Origin: DASYLJ01 sp036009625
Lineage (GTDB): Bacteria; Desulfobacterota; Binatia; DP-6
DNA: 22,332 nucleotides
Assembly: GCA_036009625.1 (NCBI GenBank)
Contig: DASYLJ010000061.1
Coordinates: forward strand, 1-22,332
Direction: 5' to 3'
Shown: positions 15,493 through 22,332 of the stretch, in pieces
Numbering within the stretch: position 1 is the first letter of the stretch
How the letters are laid out: the number at the start of each line of letters is the position of its first letter
The notes under the pieces: model-generated
Told to the model about the DNA's origin: nothing
Databases searched by the model: none
The model's input: only the letters and a program-made list of their open reading frames with translations
Made by a program: the position numbers and the translations under genes

Positions 15493-16944
15493 GTGAAACA
15501 CGTCCTCACCATCACCGTCCTGGTCGCCTGGCTGGGGATGATGGCGCTGCTGGTGCACAAGCAGACGCCATCCCCGTCGAGCGATCTGGCGACGCTGCCG
15601 CCCATCGCCGAGCCCGCGGACGGCGCGGGTGCCCCCCGCGAGGAGTGGTTCGGCGTCTACCAGGAGGGCCGCAAGATCGGTCACACGCGGCGCGTGACGA
15701 CGCGCACGGCCACCGGCTGGCGTTTCCAGGACGACTCGTCGTTCGGTCTCGCCATGATGGGGACGCCGCAGCGGCTCACCACCGCCATGGTGGCCGACAC
15801 CGACGACGAGTACGCGCTGCGCACCTTCCGCTTCGCGCTGGTGTCGCCCGCGGCCACCTTCACCGCCACCGGCGAGAGCGACGGCCGTCGCCTCGAGGTG
15901 CGCTACGGGGCCGGTGACCAGATCGAACGCTCGACGATCCCGCTCGACGAGCCCATCCAGCTCCCGGCCTCGATGCGTCCGCGCATCGCCGCCGCGAAGC
16001 CCGTTGCCGGTACGCGCTTCACGCACTCGGTGTTCAGCCCGCTCACGCTGCGCAATGACCGCGTCGTCACCGAGGTCGAGGGCACCGAGACCATGGACGG
16101 CCGCGAGACCACGCGCCTCGTCGAGGAGAATCAGGGCATGCGCGCCCGGGTCTGGATCGACGGCGAGGGCAACGCCGTGCGCGAGGAGGCGTCGCTCGGC
16201 CTCGTGCTGCGCAGCGAGCCGCGTGAGACGGCGCTCGCGGGCGTCGACGGCAGCGCGCCGTTCGACGTCGCGTTCTCGACCCGCATCCCGCTCCAGGGCG
16301 TGCTCGACGACGATCGCACCCGCCCGACGCTGTCGCTGCGGGTCTCCGGCGAGGCCGCCGTCCGCATCCCCGACGACCCGCCGCGCCAGGTCGTGCGCGA
16401 CGGCGTGCTGCGCATCGTGCGTGAGCGGCTCCCCGACCACGTCGACGCCGACGCCGCGCTGCCGGCGCGCTGGGTCGGGCCGTCGCCGTTCATCGAGTCC
16501 GACGATCCGGCGATCATCGCGCGCGCGCAGGCGATCGTCGGCGACGGTGCCGATCCGCTGGTGTCGGCGCAGCGGCTGGTCGACTGGGTGCACGGCCACA
16601 TGACGGCGGAGCCGGCCATCACGGTGCCGAGCGCGCGTGAGGTGCTGCGCACGCGTCGCGGCGACTGCAACGAACACGCGGTGCTGCTGGCTGCGCTGGC
16701 GCGTGCCGCCGGCATTCCGGCGCGCGTCATTGCCGGCGTCGTCCACATGGACGATGGCTTCTACTACCACGCCTGGAACGAGCTCTGGCTCGGCCGCTGG
16801 GTGAGCGCCGACGCCGTGTTCGCGCAGATGCCGGCCGACGCGACGCACGTGAAGCTGCTCGAGGGCGGTCCCGAGCAGCACCTCGAGCTCGCCGGCATCG
16901 TCGGACGCCTGCAGTTCGCCACCATGGAGGAGACGGGGTCGTGA
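15493..16944 (+). CDS. Membrane-anchored transglutaminase-like cysteine protease/acyltransferase
   Basis: A 483-residue protein with one N-terminal membrane segment (about 4-22) and the rest predicted outside the cytoplasmic membrane. Residues about 50-300 are beta-rich (EEWFGVYQEGRKIGHTRR onwards), a domain of unknown function often preceding such cores. The C-terminal transglutaminase-like core has Cys392 (GDCNEHA), His426 (YYHAWNEL) and Asp440 (SADAVF), in the expected order and spacing for the Cys-His-Asp triad. The core may cleave or crosslink peptide/amide bonds; the substrate is unknown. The start is GTG 15493 (MKHVLTIT). It ends in a GTGA overlap with the ABC ATPase gene, so they form an operon. 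Confidence 0.9.
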   Translation: MKHVLTITVLVAWLGMMALLVHKQTPSPSSDLATLPPIAEPADGAGAPREEWFGVYQEGRKIGHTRRVTTRTATGWRFQDDSSFGLAMMGTPQRLTTAMVADTDDEYALRTFRFALVSPAATFTATGESDGRRLEVRYGAGDQIERSTIPLDEPIQLPASMRPRIAAAKPVAGTRFTHSVFSPLTLRNDRVVTEVEGTETMDGRETTRLVEENQGMRARVWIDGEGNAVREEASLGLVLRSEPRETALAGVDGSAPFDVAFSTRIPLQGVLDDDRTRPTLSLRVSGEAAVRIPDDPPRQVVRDGVLRIVRERLPDHVDADAALPARWVGPSPFIESDDPAIIARAQAIVGDGADPLVSAQRLVDWVHGHMTAEPAITVPSAREVLRTRRGDCNEHAVLLAALARAAGIPARVIAGVVHMDDGFYYHAWNELWLGRWVSADAVFAQMPADATHVKLLEGGPEQHLELAGIVGRLQFATMEETGS

Positions 16945-17678
16945 TCCGCATCGTCGCCCTGCGCAAGGCCTACGGGCCGCTCACCGCCGTCGACGACCTC
17001 TCGCTCGAGGTCCCGGCCGGCACCGTCTTCGGGTTCATCGGCCGCAACGGCGCCGGCAAGACCACCACCATCAAGATGATGATGGGCCTGCTGGCACCCA
17101 CGTCGGGCACGGTGCTCCTCGACGGCCACGACATCCGGAAGGCACCCGAGAAGGCGAAAGCCGTCACTGGGTTCCTGCCGGATCGGCCGCATTTGTACGA
17201 CAAGCTCACCGGCGCCGAGTACCTCGGCTTCGTCGGCGGCCTCTACGGTCTCACGGCGAAGGACGCCGCCCGTCGCGCCGGCGCGTTGCTCGGCGAGTTC
17301 GGCCTGGCGGCGCAGGCCGGCGAGCTGATCGAGACGTTCTCGCACGGCATGAAACAGCGCCTGTCGCTGGCGGGCGCACTGATCCATCGCCCGCGCATCC
17401 TGGTGCTCGACGAGCCCATGGTGGGCCTCGACCCCGAGGGCGCGATCGCCATGCGCCGGCTGCTGCTGCGGCTCGCGACCGACGGCGTCACCATCTTTCT
17501 GTCGACGCACAGCCTCGCCGTTGCCGAGGAGCTGTGCGGCCGCATCGGCATCCTCGATCGCGGCAAGCTGGTGGCACTCGGCAGCATGCAGGAGCTGCGC
17601 GCACACGCCGGAAACGGGCGCGAGGCGCCATCGCTCGAGACCGTCTTCCTCGACATCCTCGGAGCCACCGCGGCGTGA
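16941..17678 (+). CDS. ABC transporter ATP-binding protein (ABC-2 exporter type)
   Basis: A 245-residue ATPase subunit. Walker A is GRNGAGKT (34-41, Lys40), the signature is SHGMKQR (134-140, an SGGQ variant), Walker B is ILVLDEP (153-159, Glu158), and the H-loop is His190. The Q-loop position reads GFLPDRPHLY without the usual Gln, as in several NatA/Ecs-type exporters. The GTG start at 16941 overlaps the upstream stop (GTGA), with GGAGGAG eight nt before it. It overlaps the permease gene in another GTGA, so the three proteins are coupled. It should power the permease encoded next; the cargo is unknown. Confidence 0.95.
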   Translation: MIRIVALRKAYGPLTAVDDLSLEVPAGTVFGFIGRNGAGKTTTIKMMMGLLAPTSGTVLLDGHDIRKAPEKAKAVTGFLPDRPHLYDKLTGAEYLGFVGGLYGLTAKDAARRAGALLGEFGLAAQAGELIETFSHGMKQRLSLAGALIHRPRILVLDEPMVGLDPEGAIAMRRLLLRLATDGVTIFLSTHSLAVAEELCGRIGILDRGKLVALGSMQELRAHAGNGREAPSLETVFLDILGATAA

Positions 17679-19360
17679 CGTCGGTCCTGTCGCTGCTCCA
17701 GCCGCGCTGGCTCGCGACCCGCAACGTGCTGCGCCGCGGGCCGACGCGGCCGCTGGTGATCGGCGCGCTGACGATCGCGTTCTGGGCGGCGGCGTTCTGG
17801 CTGTTCGGTCGCGTGCTCGGCTACTTCCAGACCCTCGCCGACTTCGGCCCGCTGCTGACGCAGCGACTCCTCGTCCTGCTGTTCATGAGCTTCTTCGGCA
17901 TCCTGCTCATCTCGAACACGGTGACGGCGCTCACCACGTTCTACCTCGCCAGCGACGTCACGCCGCTGCTCGCGTCGCCGCTGTCGTTCCGTCGTCTGCA
18001 CCACGCGCGCTTCATCGAGACGCTGCTGTCGTCGTCGTGGATGGTGGTGCTGGTGGGTATCCCGGCGCTCGGCGCGTACGGCTTCGTGTACGGTGCCGGC
18101 CCGGCGTACTACTTCGCTGCGGCGGCGGTGCTGCTGCTCTTCCTCGTCATTCCGGCGGCGCTCGGCGTGCTGGTGACGACGGCGCTGGTGCTGGTGTTCC
18201 CGGCGCGCGGCACGCGCGATGCGCTGCTGGTCGGCGTCGGGCTCATGGTCGCGGCGATGGTCGTCGTCGTGCGCATGCTCGACCCCGAGCGGCTGGCGCA
18301 TCCGTCGGGCCTGGTCGGCTTCGCAGGGTTCCTCGCCGGCTTCGGGGCGTCGGGCTCGCCGTACGTGCCGAGCACCTGGGCGGCGGAGACGCTGATCCCG
18401 CTGCTCGGCGCACGCGCCGGCGAGCCGATGTTCCATCTGACCCTGCTCGCGTTGACGGCGGCCATGCTGTTCCTCGTGAGTGCCACGGTCGTCGAGCAGC
18501 TCTTCCTCACGGCCTGGTCGCGGGCCCAGACCGGTCGGGTGCGCGCGATGGAGACGGAGCGCCCGCTGTCGCGCTGGCTCGTCCGGCTGTCGTGGCCGCT
18601 GCCGCGCGTGCCGGGCCTGCTGCTGGTGAAGGACGTCACGGTCTTCCTGCGCGACGCCAGCCAGTGGTCGCAGCTGCTGCTGCTGTGCGCGCTGGTGGCG
18701 ATCTACGTCTACAACTTCTCGGCGCTGCCGCTGAACGACGGCTCCAGGCTGGCGCTCGCCATGCGCGACATGGCGGCGATCCTGAACCTGGGGCTGGGCG
18801 CGTTCGTCACCACCGCCATCGCGGTGCGCTTCGTGTATCCGATGATCAGCCTCGAGGGGCGCGCGTGGTGGATCCTCCGCACCGCGCCGGTGGCGCTCGA
18901 GCGGCTGTGGTGGAGCAAGTTCTGGATCGGCTTCGTGCCGCTGGTGCTGTTCGCGGAAGGGCTCGTCGTCACGACGAACACGTTGCTCGGCGTGCCCGTG
19001 CTGGTGACCGCGGCGTTCCTCGTCACGCTGATACCGCTCATGGCGGCGGTGGTGAGCCTCGGGCTCGCCTTCGGCGCCTCGGATCCGAAGCTCGACAGCC
19101 AGAACGCGGCGCAGATCGCCACCGGCTTCGGCGCCATCATGTACATGCTGACGTGCCTCGGTCTCATCGCCGCGGTGGTGTCGATCGAGGCGTGGCCGCT
19201 GGCGCGGGTGCTGCGGCTGTCGCGGACGGAGACGATGGCGACGCCGGAGCAGCTGCTGCTGGTCGTGGTGGCGGTGTGCGCGGCGAGCTTCCTCACGTTG
19301 ACGGCCTTCGGGCTGGCTCGACGCAGCGGACTGCGCGCGCTCGATCGCCTCGTCGTGTGA
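17675..19360 (+). CDS. Polytopic ABC exporter permease
   Basis: A 561-residue integral membrane protein with roughly 11-12 hydrophobic segments, for example PLVIGALTIAFWAAAFWLF, LLVLLFMSFFGILLIS, AAAAVLLLFLVIPAALGVL, LLLLCALVAIYVYNF and LLLVVVAVCAASFLTL. It resembles the large, full-length 'putative ABC exporter' permeases (ABC_tran_2-like) rather than the 250-residue ABC-2 subunits; I cannot confirm the family without a search. The GTG at 17675 (GTGA overlap with the ATPase stop) begins TSVLSLLQPRWLATRNVL, a normal cytoplasmic N-terminus. The open frame upstream to 17534 lies inside the ATPase gene. It pairs with that ATPase and is the last gene of the operon. Confidence 0.88.
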   Translation: MTSVLSLLQPRWLATRNVLRRGPTRPLVIGALTIAFWAAAFWLFGRVLGYFQTLADFGPLLTQRLLVLLFMSFFGILLISNTVTALTTFYLASDVTPLLASPLSFRRLHHARFIETLLSSSWMVVLVGIPALGAYGFVYGAGPAYYFAAAAVLLLFLVIPAALGVLVTTALVLVFPARGTRDALLVGVGLMVAAMVVVVRMLDPERLAHPSGLVGFAGFLAGFGASGSPYVPSTWAAETLIPLLGARAGEPMFHLTLLALTAAMLFLVSATVVEQLFLTAWSRAQTGRVRAMETERPLSRWLVRLSWPLPRVPGLLLVKDVTVFLRDASQWSQLLLLCALVAIYVYNFSALPLNDGSRLALAMRDMAAILNLGLGAFVTTAIAVRFVYPMISLEGRAWWILRTAPVALERLWWSKFWIGFVPLVLFAEGLVVTTNTLLGVPVLVTAAFLVTLIPLMAAVVSLGLAFGASDPKLDSQNAAQIATGFGAIMYMLTCLGLIAAVVSIEAWPLARVLRLSRTETMATPEQLLLVVVAVCAASFLTLTAFGLARRSGLRALDRLVV

Positions 19361-19429
19361 CGCGATTCGTCAACGACTCGCCATTCTTTCTGCTTGCCGG
19401 CCCTCATGCGGAGCGGGTACCACCCCACC

Positions 19430-21559
19430 ATGCGCGTCGTGGGAATCGCGATCTGTCTCGGGCTCGTGGCCGCCATCGGAACGGCGAGCGCGGCCTCCTT
19501 CACCGTCGACTCGACCGCCGATCTGCCCGACGCCGCCCCAGGTGACGGCCTGTGTGCCACCGCTGGAGGGGCGTGCACGCTGCGCGCGGCATTTCAGGAG
19601 GCGGGCGCCGGTTTCGTTCCCGACGAGATCGTGCTGCCCGCTGGTGCGTACGCCCTGACGAACGGTGCGTTGCGCGTCCTCGATGGTCTCACGGTGCTCG
19701 GGGCCGGTGCGGCGACGACCGTCATCGATGCCGGCGGCGCCAGCCGCGTCATCAACCTTAGTACGACCTCGGCCGCGCCCGTCGTGCTGTCCGGCGTGAC
19801 GATCCGCAATGGCGTCGCGGCGGACGGCAGCTGTGGTCTCGGAGCCCTCAGACTCCCGGGCGGTGGTGGTATCTGTGCCCTGTTCAGCGGGACGCTGGAG
19901 CTCCACGACAGCGTCGTGGAGCAGTGCAGCGCGACGGAGAGCGGTGGCGGGGCGATCTCGGCGGGTTCCCTCGTGCTGGAGCGCACGACGATCCGCGACA
20001 ACGGCGGCGGGCCGCACACGAACGCCGCGATTCGTGCCGACACGCTCGTCCTGCGTGACAGCACCATCAGCGGCAACACCGTGGGTGGCATCTTCGTTCC
20101 CGTGGCGGGTCACGCGTCGCTGGTGAACGCGACGCTGAGCGGCAACGGCGCCACCGGTATTCGTATCGACGGCCATTGTTTCGGGTCGTCGGACTGTCCG
20201 GCGCCGGGTTCGGCCGACCTGCTGAACGTGACCATCACCGGGCACAGCGAGGCGGGCATCTACAACCGCCGCGTCTACAACAACACGCCGCCGCCCTACC
20301 CGAATGCGCCGACCACGATCGCGAACAGCCTGCTGGCGGGCAATGCGAGCGAATGCACCGGCGGGCTCGTGTCGAACGGCTACAACGTGCTGCAGACGCT
20401 CGTCGCGTGCGACGTCACCGGCGACGCGACCGGCAACGTCGTTGGCGCCGCACCGATGCTCGGTGCGCTCGCCGACAACGGCGGCCCGACGGCGACGCAC
20501 GCGCTCTCCGCGACGAGCTTCGCCAGCAACGCGGCGAATCCCGGCCCGGTCGGGAGCGGAGGTTTCACGTGTCCGGCCACCGACCAGCGCGGCATCGCGC
20601 GGCCGATCGGCGGACGCTGCGACATCGGTGCCGTGGAGTCGTCGTGCGGCGATGGCACGGTCGATCCGGGCGAGGCGTGCGACGACGGCAATGGGGTCGA
20701 TGGCGATGCCTGCCCGCGCAACTGTGGGGTGCCGCACTGCGGTGACGGCATCGTCGGCCCGGGCGAGACGTGTGACGACGCGAACGACGTGGCGGGCGAT
20801 TGCTGCGACGCATGCGTCGCCGCTGCCGCAGGTGCGTCGTGCGCGACCGACGGCGACGCCTGCACCGATGACGTGTGCGACGGCAGTGGGCATTGCGGAT
20901 ACGTCGACAACGTCCTGCCGTGCGACGATGGCGACCCCTGCACGCGGGGAGACGTGTGCAGCGCAGGAAGATGCGTGTCGGGACCCAAGTGTGGCGCAGG
21001 GGACGAGTTCCCGTGCCTGACGTGCATGGCCGGAGTCGGCTGTCGTGCGCCGGTGGACTTCATCGGCTCGTGCGTGCCGCCGCGCCCGGGTGGCGCGCGC
21101 ATGGCGTTCGGTGACGTCGACGACGACGCGCGCGACACGGCAGCGTGGGACTGGCGCTCGTCGGCGCCCGTCACCAAAGCGGACTTCGGTCAGCCGACGC
21201 AGACGTTTGGTCGGACGTACTGTCTCACCGCGGGCGGCGACGCCGGCACCAGCATCGTGCTCAAATTGAAGGACGGCTGCGACGCGAACGGGTGCTGGAC
21301 CGAAACCGCGAAGGGCTATCGCTACGCGTCGACCCGCGGCCAGTCCGACCGCGTGAAGATCGTGCTTCGCGCTGGCAATTCGGCGCAGATCACCATTCGC
21401 AGCCGTGGGACGCGCGGGACACCGCCTCGGCTGCCGCTGTCGGGCCCGATCCGCTCCGACTTCTTCCGCTCGGGTGTTGCGCTCCGCTGCTGGGACGCCG
21501 ACTTCGGTGCGCACGTCTCGCGCAACACGTCGTCCGTGTTCAAGGCGACGTCCGACTGA
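19430..21559 (+). CDS. Exported CSLREA / choice-of-anchor beta-helix protein with DUF4215 repeats
   Basis: A 709-residue secreted protein. The signal peptide is MRVVGIAICL... ending TASA-A near 21, which favours the ATG at 19430 over in-frame ATGs at 19394 and 19406. A CSLREA-like segment (25-59, GDGLCAT, CTLRAAFQEA) opens a right-handed parallel beta-helix (about 60-300; repeated N-G, IRDNGGG and ISGNT turns). It closes with a choice-of-anchor Q-like end (about 298-404; NSLLAGN, ADNGGPT, DQRGIARP, CDIGAVES). Two DUF4215 repeats follow (CGDGTVDPGEACDDGN at about 405, CGDGIVGPGETCDD at about 436), then further Cys-rich repeats to about 535. The C-terminal domain (557-709) has GYRYA and IVLRAG, similar to the N-terminus of the hydrolase at 5678-7282. 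It is probably surface-located; an adhesin or polysaccharide-binding role is a guess. It converges with cysH. Confidence 0.88.
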   Translation: MRVVGIAICLGLVAAIGTASAASFTVDSTADLPDAAPGDGLCATAGGACTLRAAFQEAGAGFVPDEIVLPAGAYALTNGALRVLDGLTVLGAGAATTVIDAGGASRVINLSTTSAAPVVLSGVTIRNGVAADGSCGLGALRLPGGGGICALFSGTLELHDSVVEQCSATESGGGAISAGSLVLERTTIRDNGGGPHTNAAIRADTLVLRDSTISGNTVGGIFVPVAGHASLVNATLSGNGATGIRIDGHCFGSSDCPAPGSADLLNVTITGHSEAGIYNRRVYNNTPPPYPNAPTTIANSLLAGNASECTGGLVSNGYNVLQTLVACDVTGDATGNVVGAAPMLGALADNGGPTATHALSATSFASNAANPGPVGSGGFTCPATDQRGIARPIGGRCDIGAVESSCGDGTVDPGEACDDGNGVDGDACPRNCGVPHCGDGIVGPGETCDDANDVAGDCCDACVAAAAGASCATDGDACTDDVCDGSGHCGYVDNVLPCDDGDPCTRGDVCSAGRCVSGPKCGAGDEFPCLTCMAGVGCRAPVDFIGSCVPPRPGGARMAFGDVDDDARDTAAWDWRSSAPVTKADFGQPTQTFGRTYCLTAGGDAGTSIVLKLKDGCDANGCWTETAKGYRYASTRGQSDRVKIVLRAGNSAQITIRSRGTRGTPPRLPLSGPIRSDFFRSGVALRCWDADFGAHVSRNTSSVFKATSD

Positions 21560-21566
21560 CTGACCG

Positions 21567-22295
21567 TCATCGTGGCACGATCGCCTCGGTGCTCTCGTGC
21601 AGCCCGCATTCACGCTTGAGCCCGAAGAAGCGCGTCTCTTCCTCTGCCATGCCGTCGGTGAGCTTGTGCGACGTGTGCCAGTCGCCGATCGACGGATAGC
21701 CCTGCTCCCACAGCGGGTGGTAGGGCAGCCCGTGCCGCGTCAGGTAGTCGTAGACGTGCTTGTCGTTCCAATCGACGATGGGATGCACCTTCAGGTAGCC
21801 GTCCTGTAGGCCGAGGACGCGAAGCTCGCGACGGGTCGACGCTTGCGCGCGTCGCAGCCCGACGATCCAGGCCTCGGCGTCGAGCTCGTCGAGGGCACGC
21901 TGCATGGGTTCGACCTTGTTCATCTGATTGTACCGTTCGATGGCCTCGACGCCCTGCTCCCAGAGCTTGCCGTAGCGCGCCTCCTGCCACGCGGCGCTGA
22001 TCGCGGGTCGATACACCGTGAGGTTCAGGCGCAGCCGCTCGGTCAGCTCGTCGACGAATCGGTAGGTCTCGGGGAACAGGTAGCCGGTGTCGATGAGGAC
22101 GACGGGAATCTCCGGCCATTGCCGCGTGACCATGTGGAGGAGGACGGCCGCCTGGGCTCCGAAGCTCGACGACAGGACGATGCGGGGGCGGACGCGATCG
22201 AGTGCCCACGCGACGCGGTGCTCGGCTGTCTCGTGCTCGAGCACGGCGTTGGCGGCGTCGAGGTCCAGGGTGGTGACGTCGATCTGGGGAGTCAT
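21567..22295 (-). CDS. cysH: Phosphoadenosine phosphosulfate (PAPS) reductase CysH
   Basis: A 242-residue cytosolic enzyme that reduces PAPS to sulfite with thioredoxin in assimilatory sulfate reduction. The PP-loop is SSSFGAQAA (42-50). LIDTGYLFPETYRF (68-81), KVHPIVDWNDKHVYDYL, PLWEQGYPSIGDWHT and the C-terminal KRECGLH (catalytic Cys230) closely follow E. coli CysH. The iron-sulfur Cys pairs of APS reductases are absent (the equivalent of CCxxRK reads GLRRAQ), so PAPS rather than APS should be the substrate. The ATG at 22295 is chosen; a TTG at 22331 would add 12 poorly supported residues. TTGACT at 22331-22326 could be a -35 box, with TAGCCT 16 bp on. Other cys genes are not in view but may lie to the right. 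Confidence 0.95.
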   Translation of the reverse strand: MTPQIDVTTLDLDAANAVLEHETAEHRVAWALDRVRPRIVLSSSFGAQAAVLLHMVTRQWPEIPVVLIDTGYLFPETYRFVDELTERLRLNLTVYRPAISAAWQEARYGKLWEQGVEAIERYNQMNKVEPMQRALDELDAEAWIVGLRRAQASTRRELRVLGLQDGYLKVHPIVDWNDKHVYDYLTRHGLPYHPLWEQGYPSIGDWHTSHKLTDGMAEEETRFFGLKRECGLHESTEAIVPR

Positions 22296-22332
22296 GGTCG
22301 CGCAGGCTATGCGGGGGGACGGGCGAGTCAAC

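Noticed and set aside
15172..16881. A 569-codon minus-strand frame opposite the transglutaminase gene
   Set aside because: Arg/His/Ala-rich shadow; the plus strand shows a conserved Cys-His-Asp triad and operon overlaps.
17521..19545. A 674-codon plus-strand frame overlapping the permease
   Set aside because: Off-frame Arg/Gly/Ala-rich reading of a gene whose real frame has a clear run of membrane segments.
1..22332. tRNA, rRNA, CRISPR, transposase, attachment sites or prophage genes
   Set aside because: Nearly all sequence is accounted for by metabolic or exported-protein genes; I saw no tRNA-like cloverleaf, regular repeats or mobile-element proteins.

Overview
The window is about 22.3 kb of very GC-rich DNA packed with bacterial genes on both strands. 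It holds no rRNA, tRNA, CRISPR array or insertion sequence that I can see. The gene content suggests a free-living, lipid- and steroid-degrading bacterium of the Binatota / Myxococcota / 'deltaproteobacterial' type. The grounds are exported proteins with Thr-rich linkers, DUF4215-type Cys repeats, a CSLREA/choice-of-anchor beta-helix protein, DUF4394 repeats, and acyl-CoA dehydrogenase, SDR, sulfotransferase and DUF1214 genes. That assignment is inference from gene content only.

Layout, left to right. (1) 2-2029 (+): the C-terminal part of an exported protein cut by the window edge. It has a clan-CD (caspase/gingipain-like) protease core, an Ig-like region, a Thr linker and a Cys-rich tail. 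(2) 2039-3268 (-): a class III adenylate cyclase with all catalytic residues. (3) 3384-5636 (+): an exported protein with two DUF4394 modules. (4) 5678-7282 (+): an exported DUF3089 alpha/beta-hydrolase. (5-6) 9662-7279 (-): a translationally coupled sulfotransferase / DUF1214 pair. (7) 9857-10242 (+): a P-II signal-transduction protein broken by a single -1 frameshift. (8) 10256-12034 (-): a long acyl-CoA dehydrogenase, divergent from (9) an SDR at 12159-13127 (+). (10) 13131-13835 (-): a TetR regulator. (11-12) 15147-13901 (-): a coupled pair of a two-CBS protein and an aldo/keto reductase. (13-15) 15493-19360 (+): a coupled operon of a membrane-anchored transglutaminase-like protein, an ABC ATPase and a polytopic permease. 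(16) 19430-21559 (+): an exported beta-helix protein with a Cys-rich C-terminus. (17) 21567-22295 (-): cysH, PAPS reductase.

How they fit together. The acyl-CoA dehydrogenase, SDR and TetR genes look like a small fatty acid or steroid catabolism locus. The sulfotransferase/DUF1214 pair may act on related lipophilic substrates, with CysH as sulfur-assimilation context some 12 kb away. Four secreted proteins share a lineage-style architecture of signal peptide, Thr linker and Cys repeats. Two of them also appear to share an unnamed exported domain. The best candidates for something undescribed are the transglutaminase-ABC exporter operon, the gingipain-like secreted protein, the shared exported domain, the CBS/aldo-keto reductase pair, and the broken divergent P-II gene.
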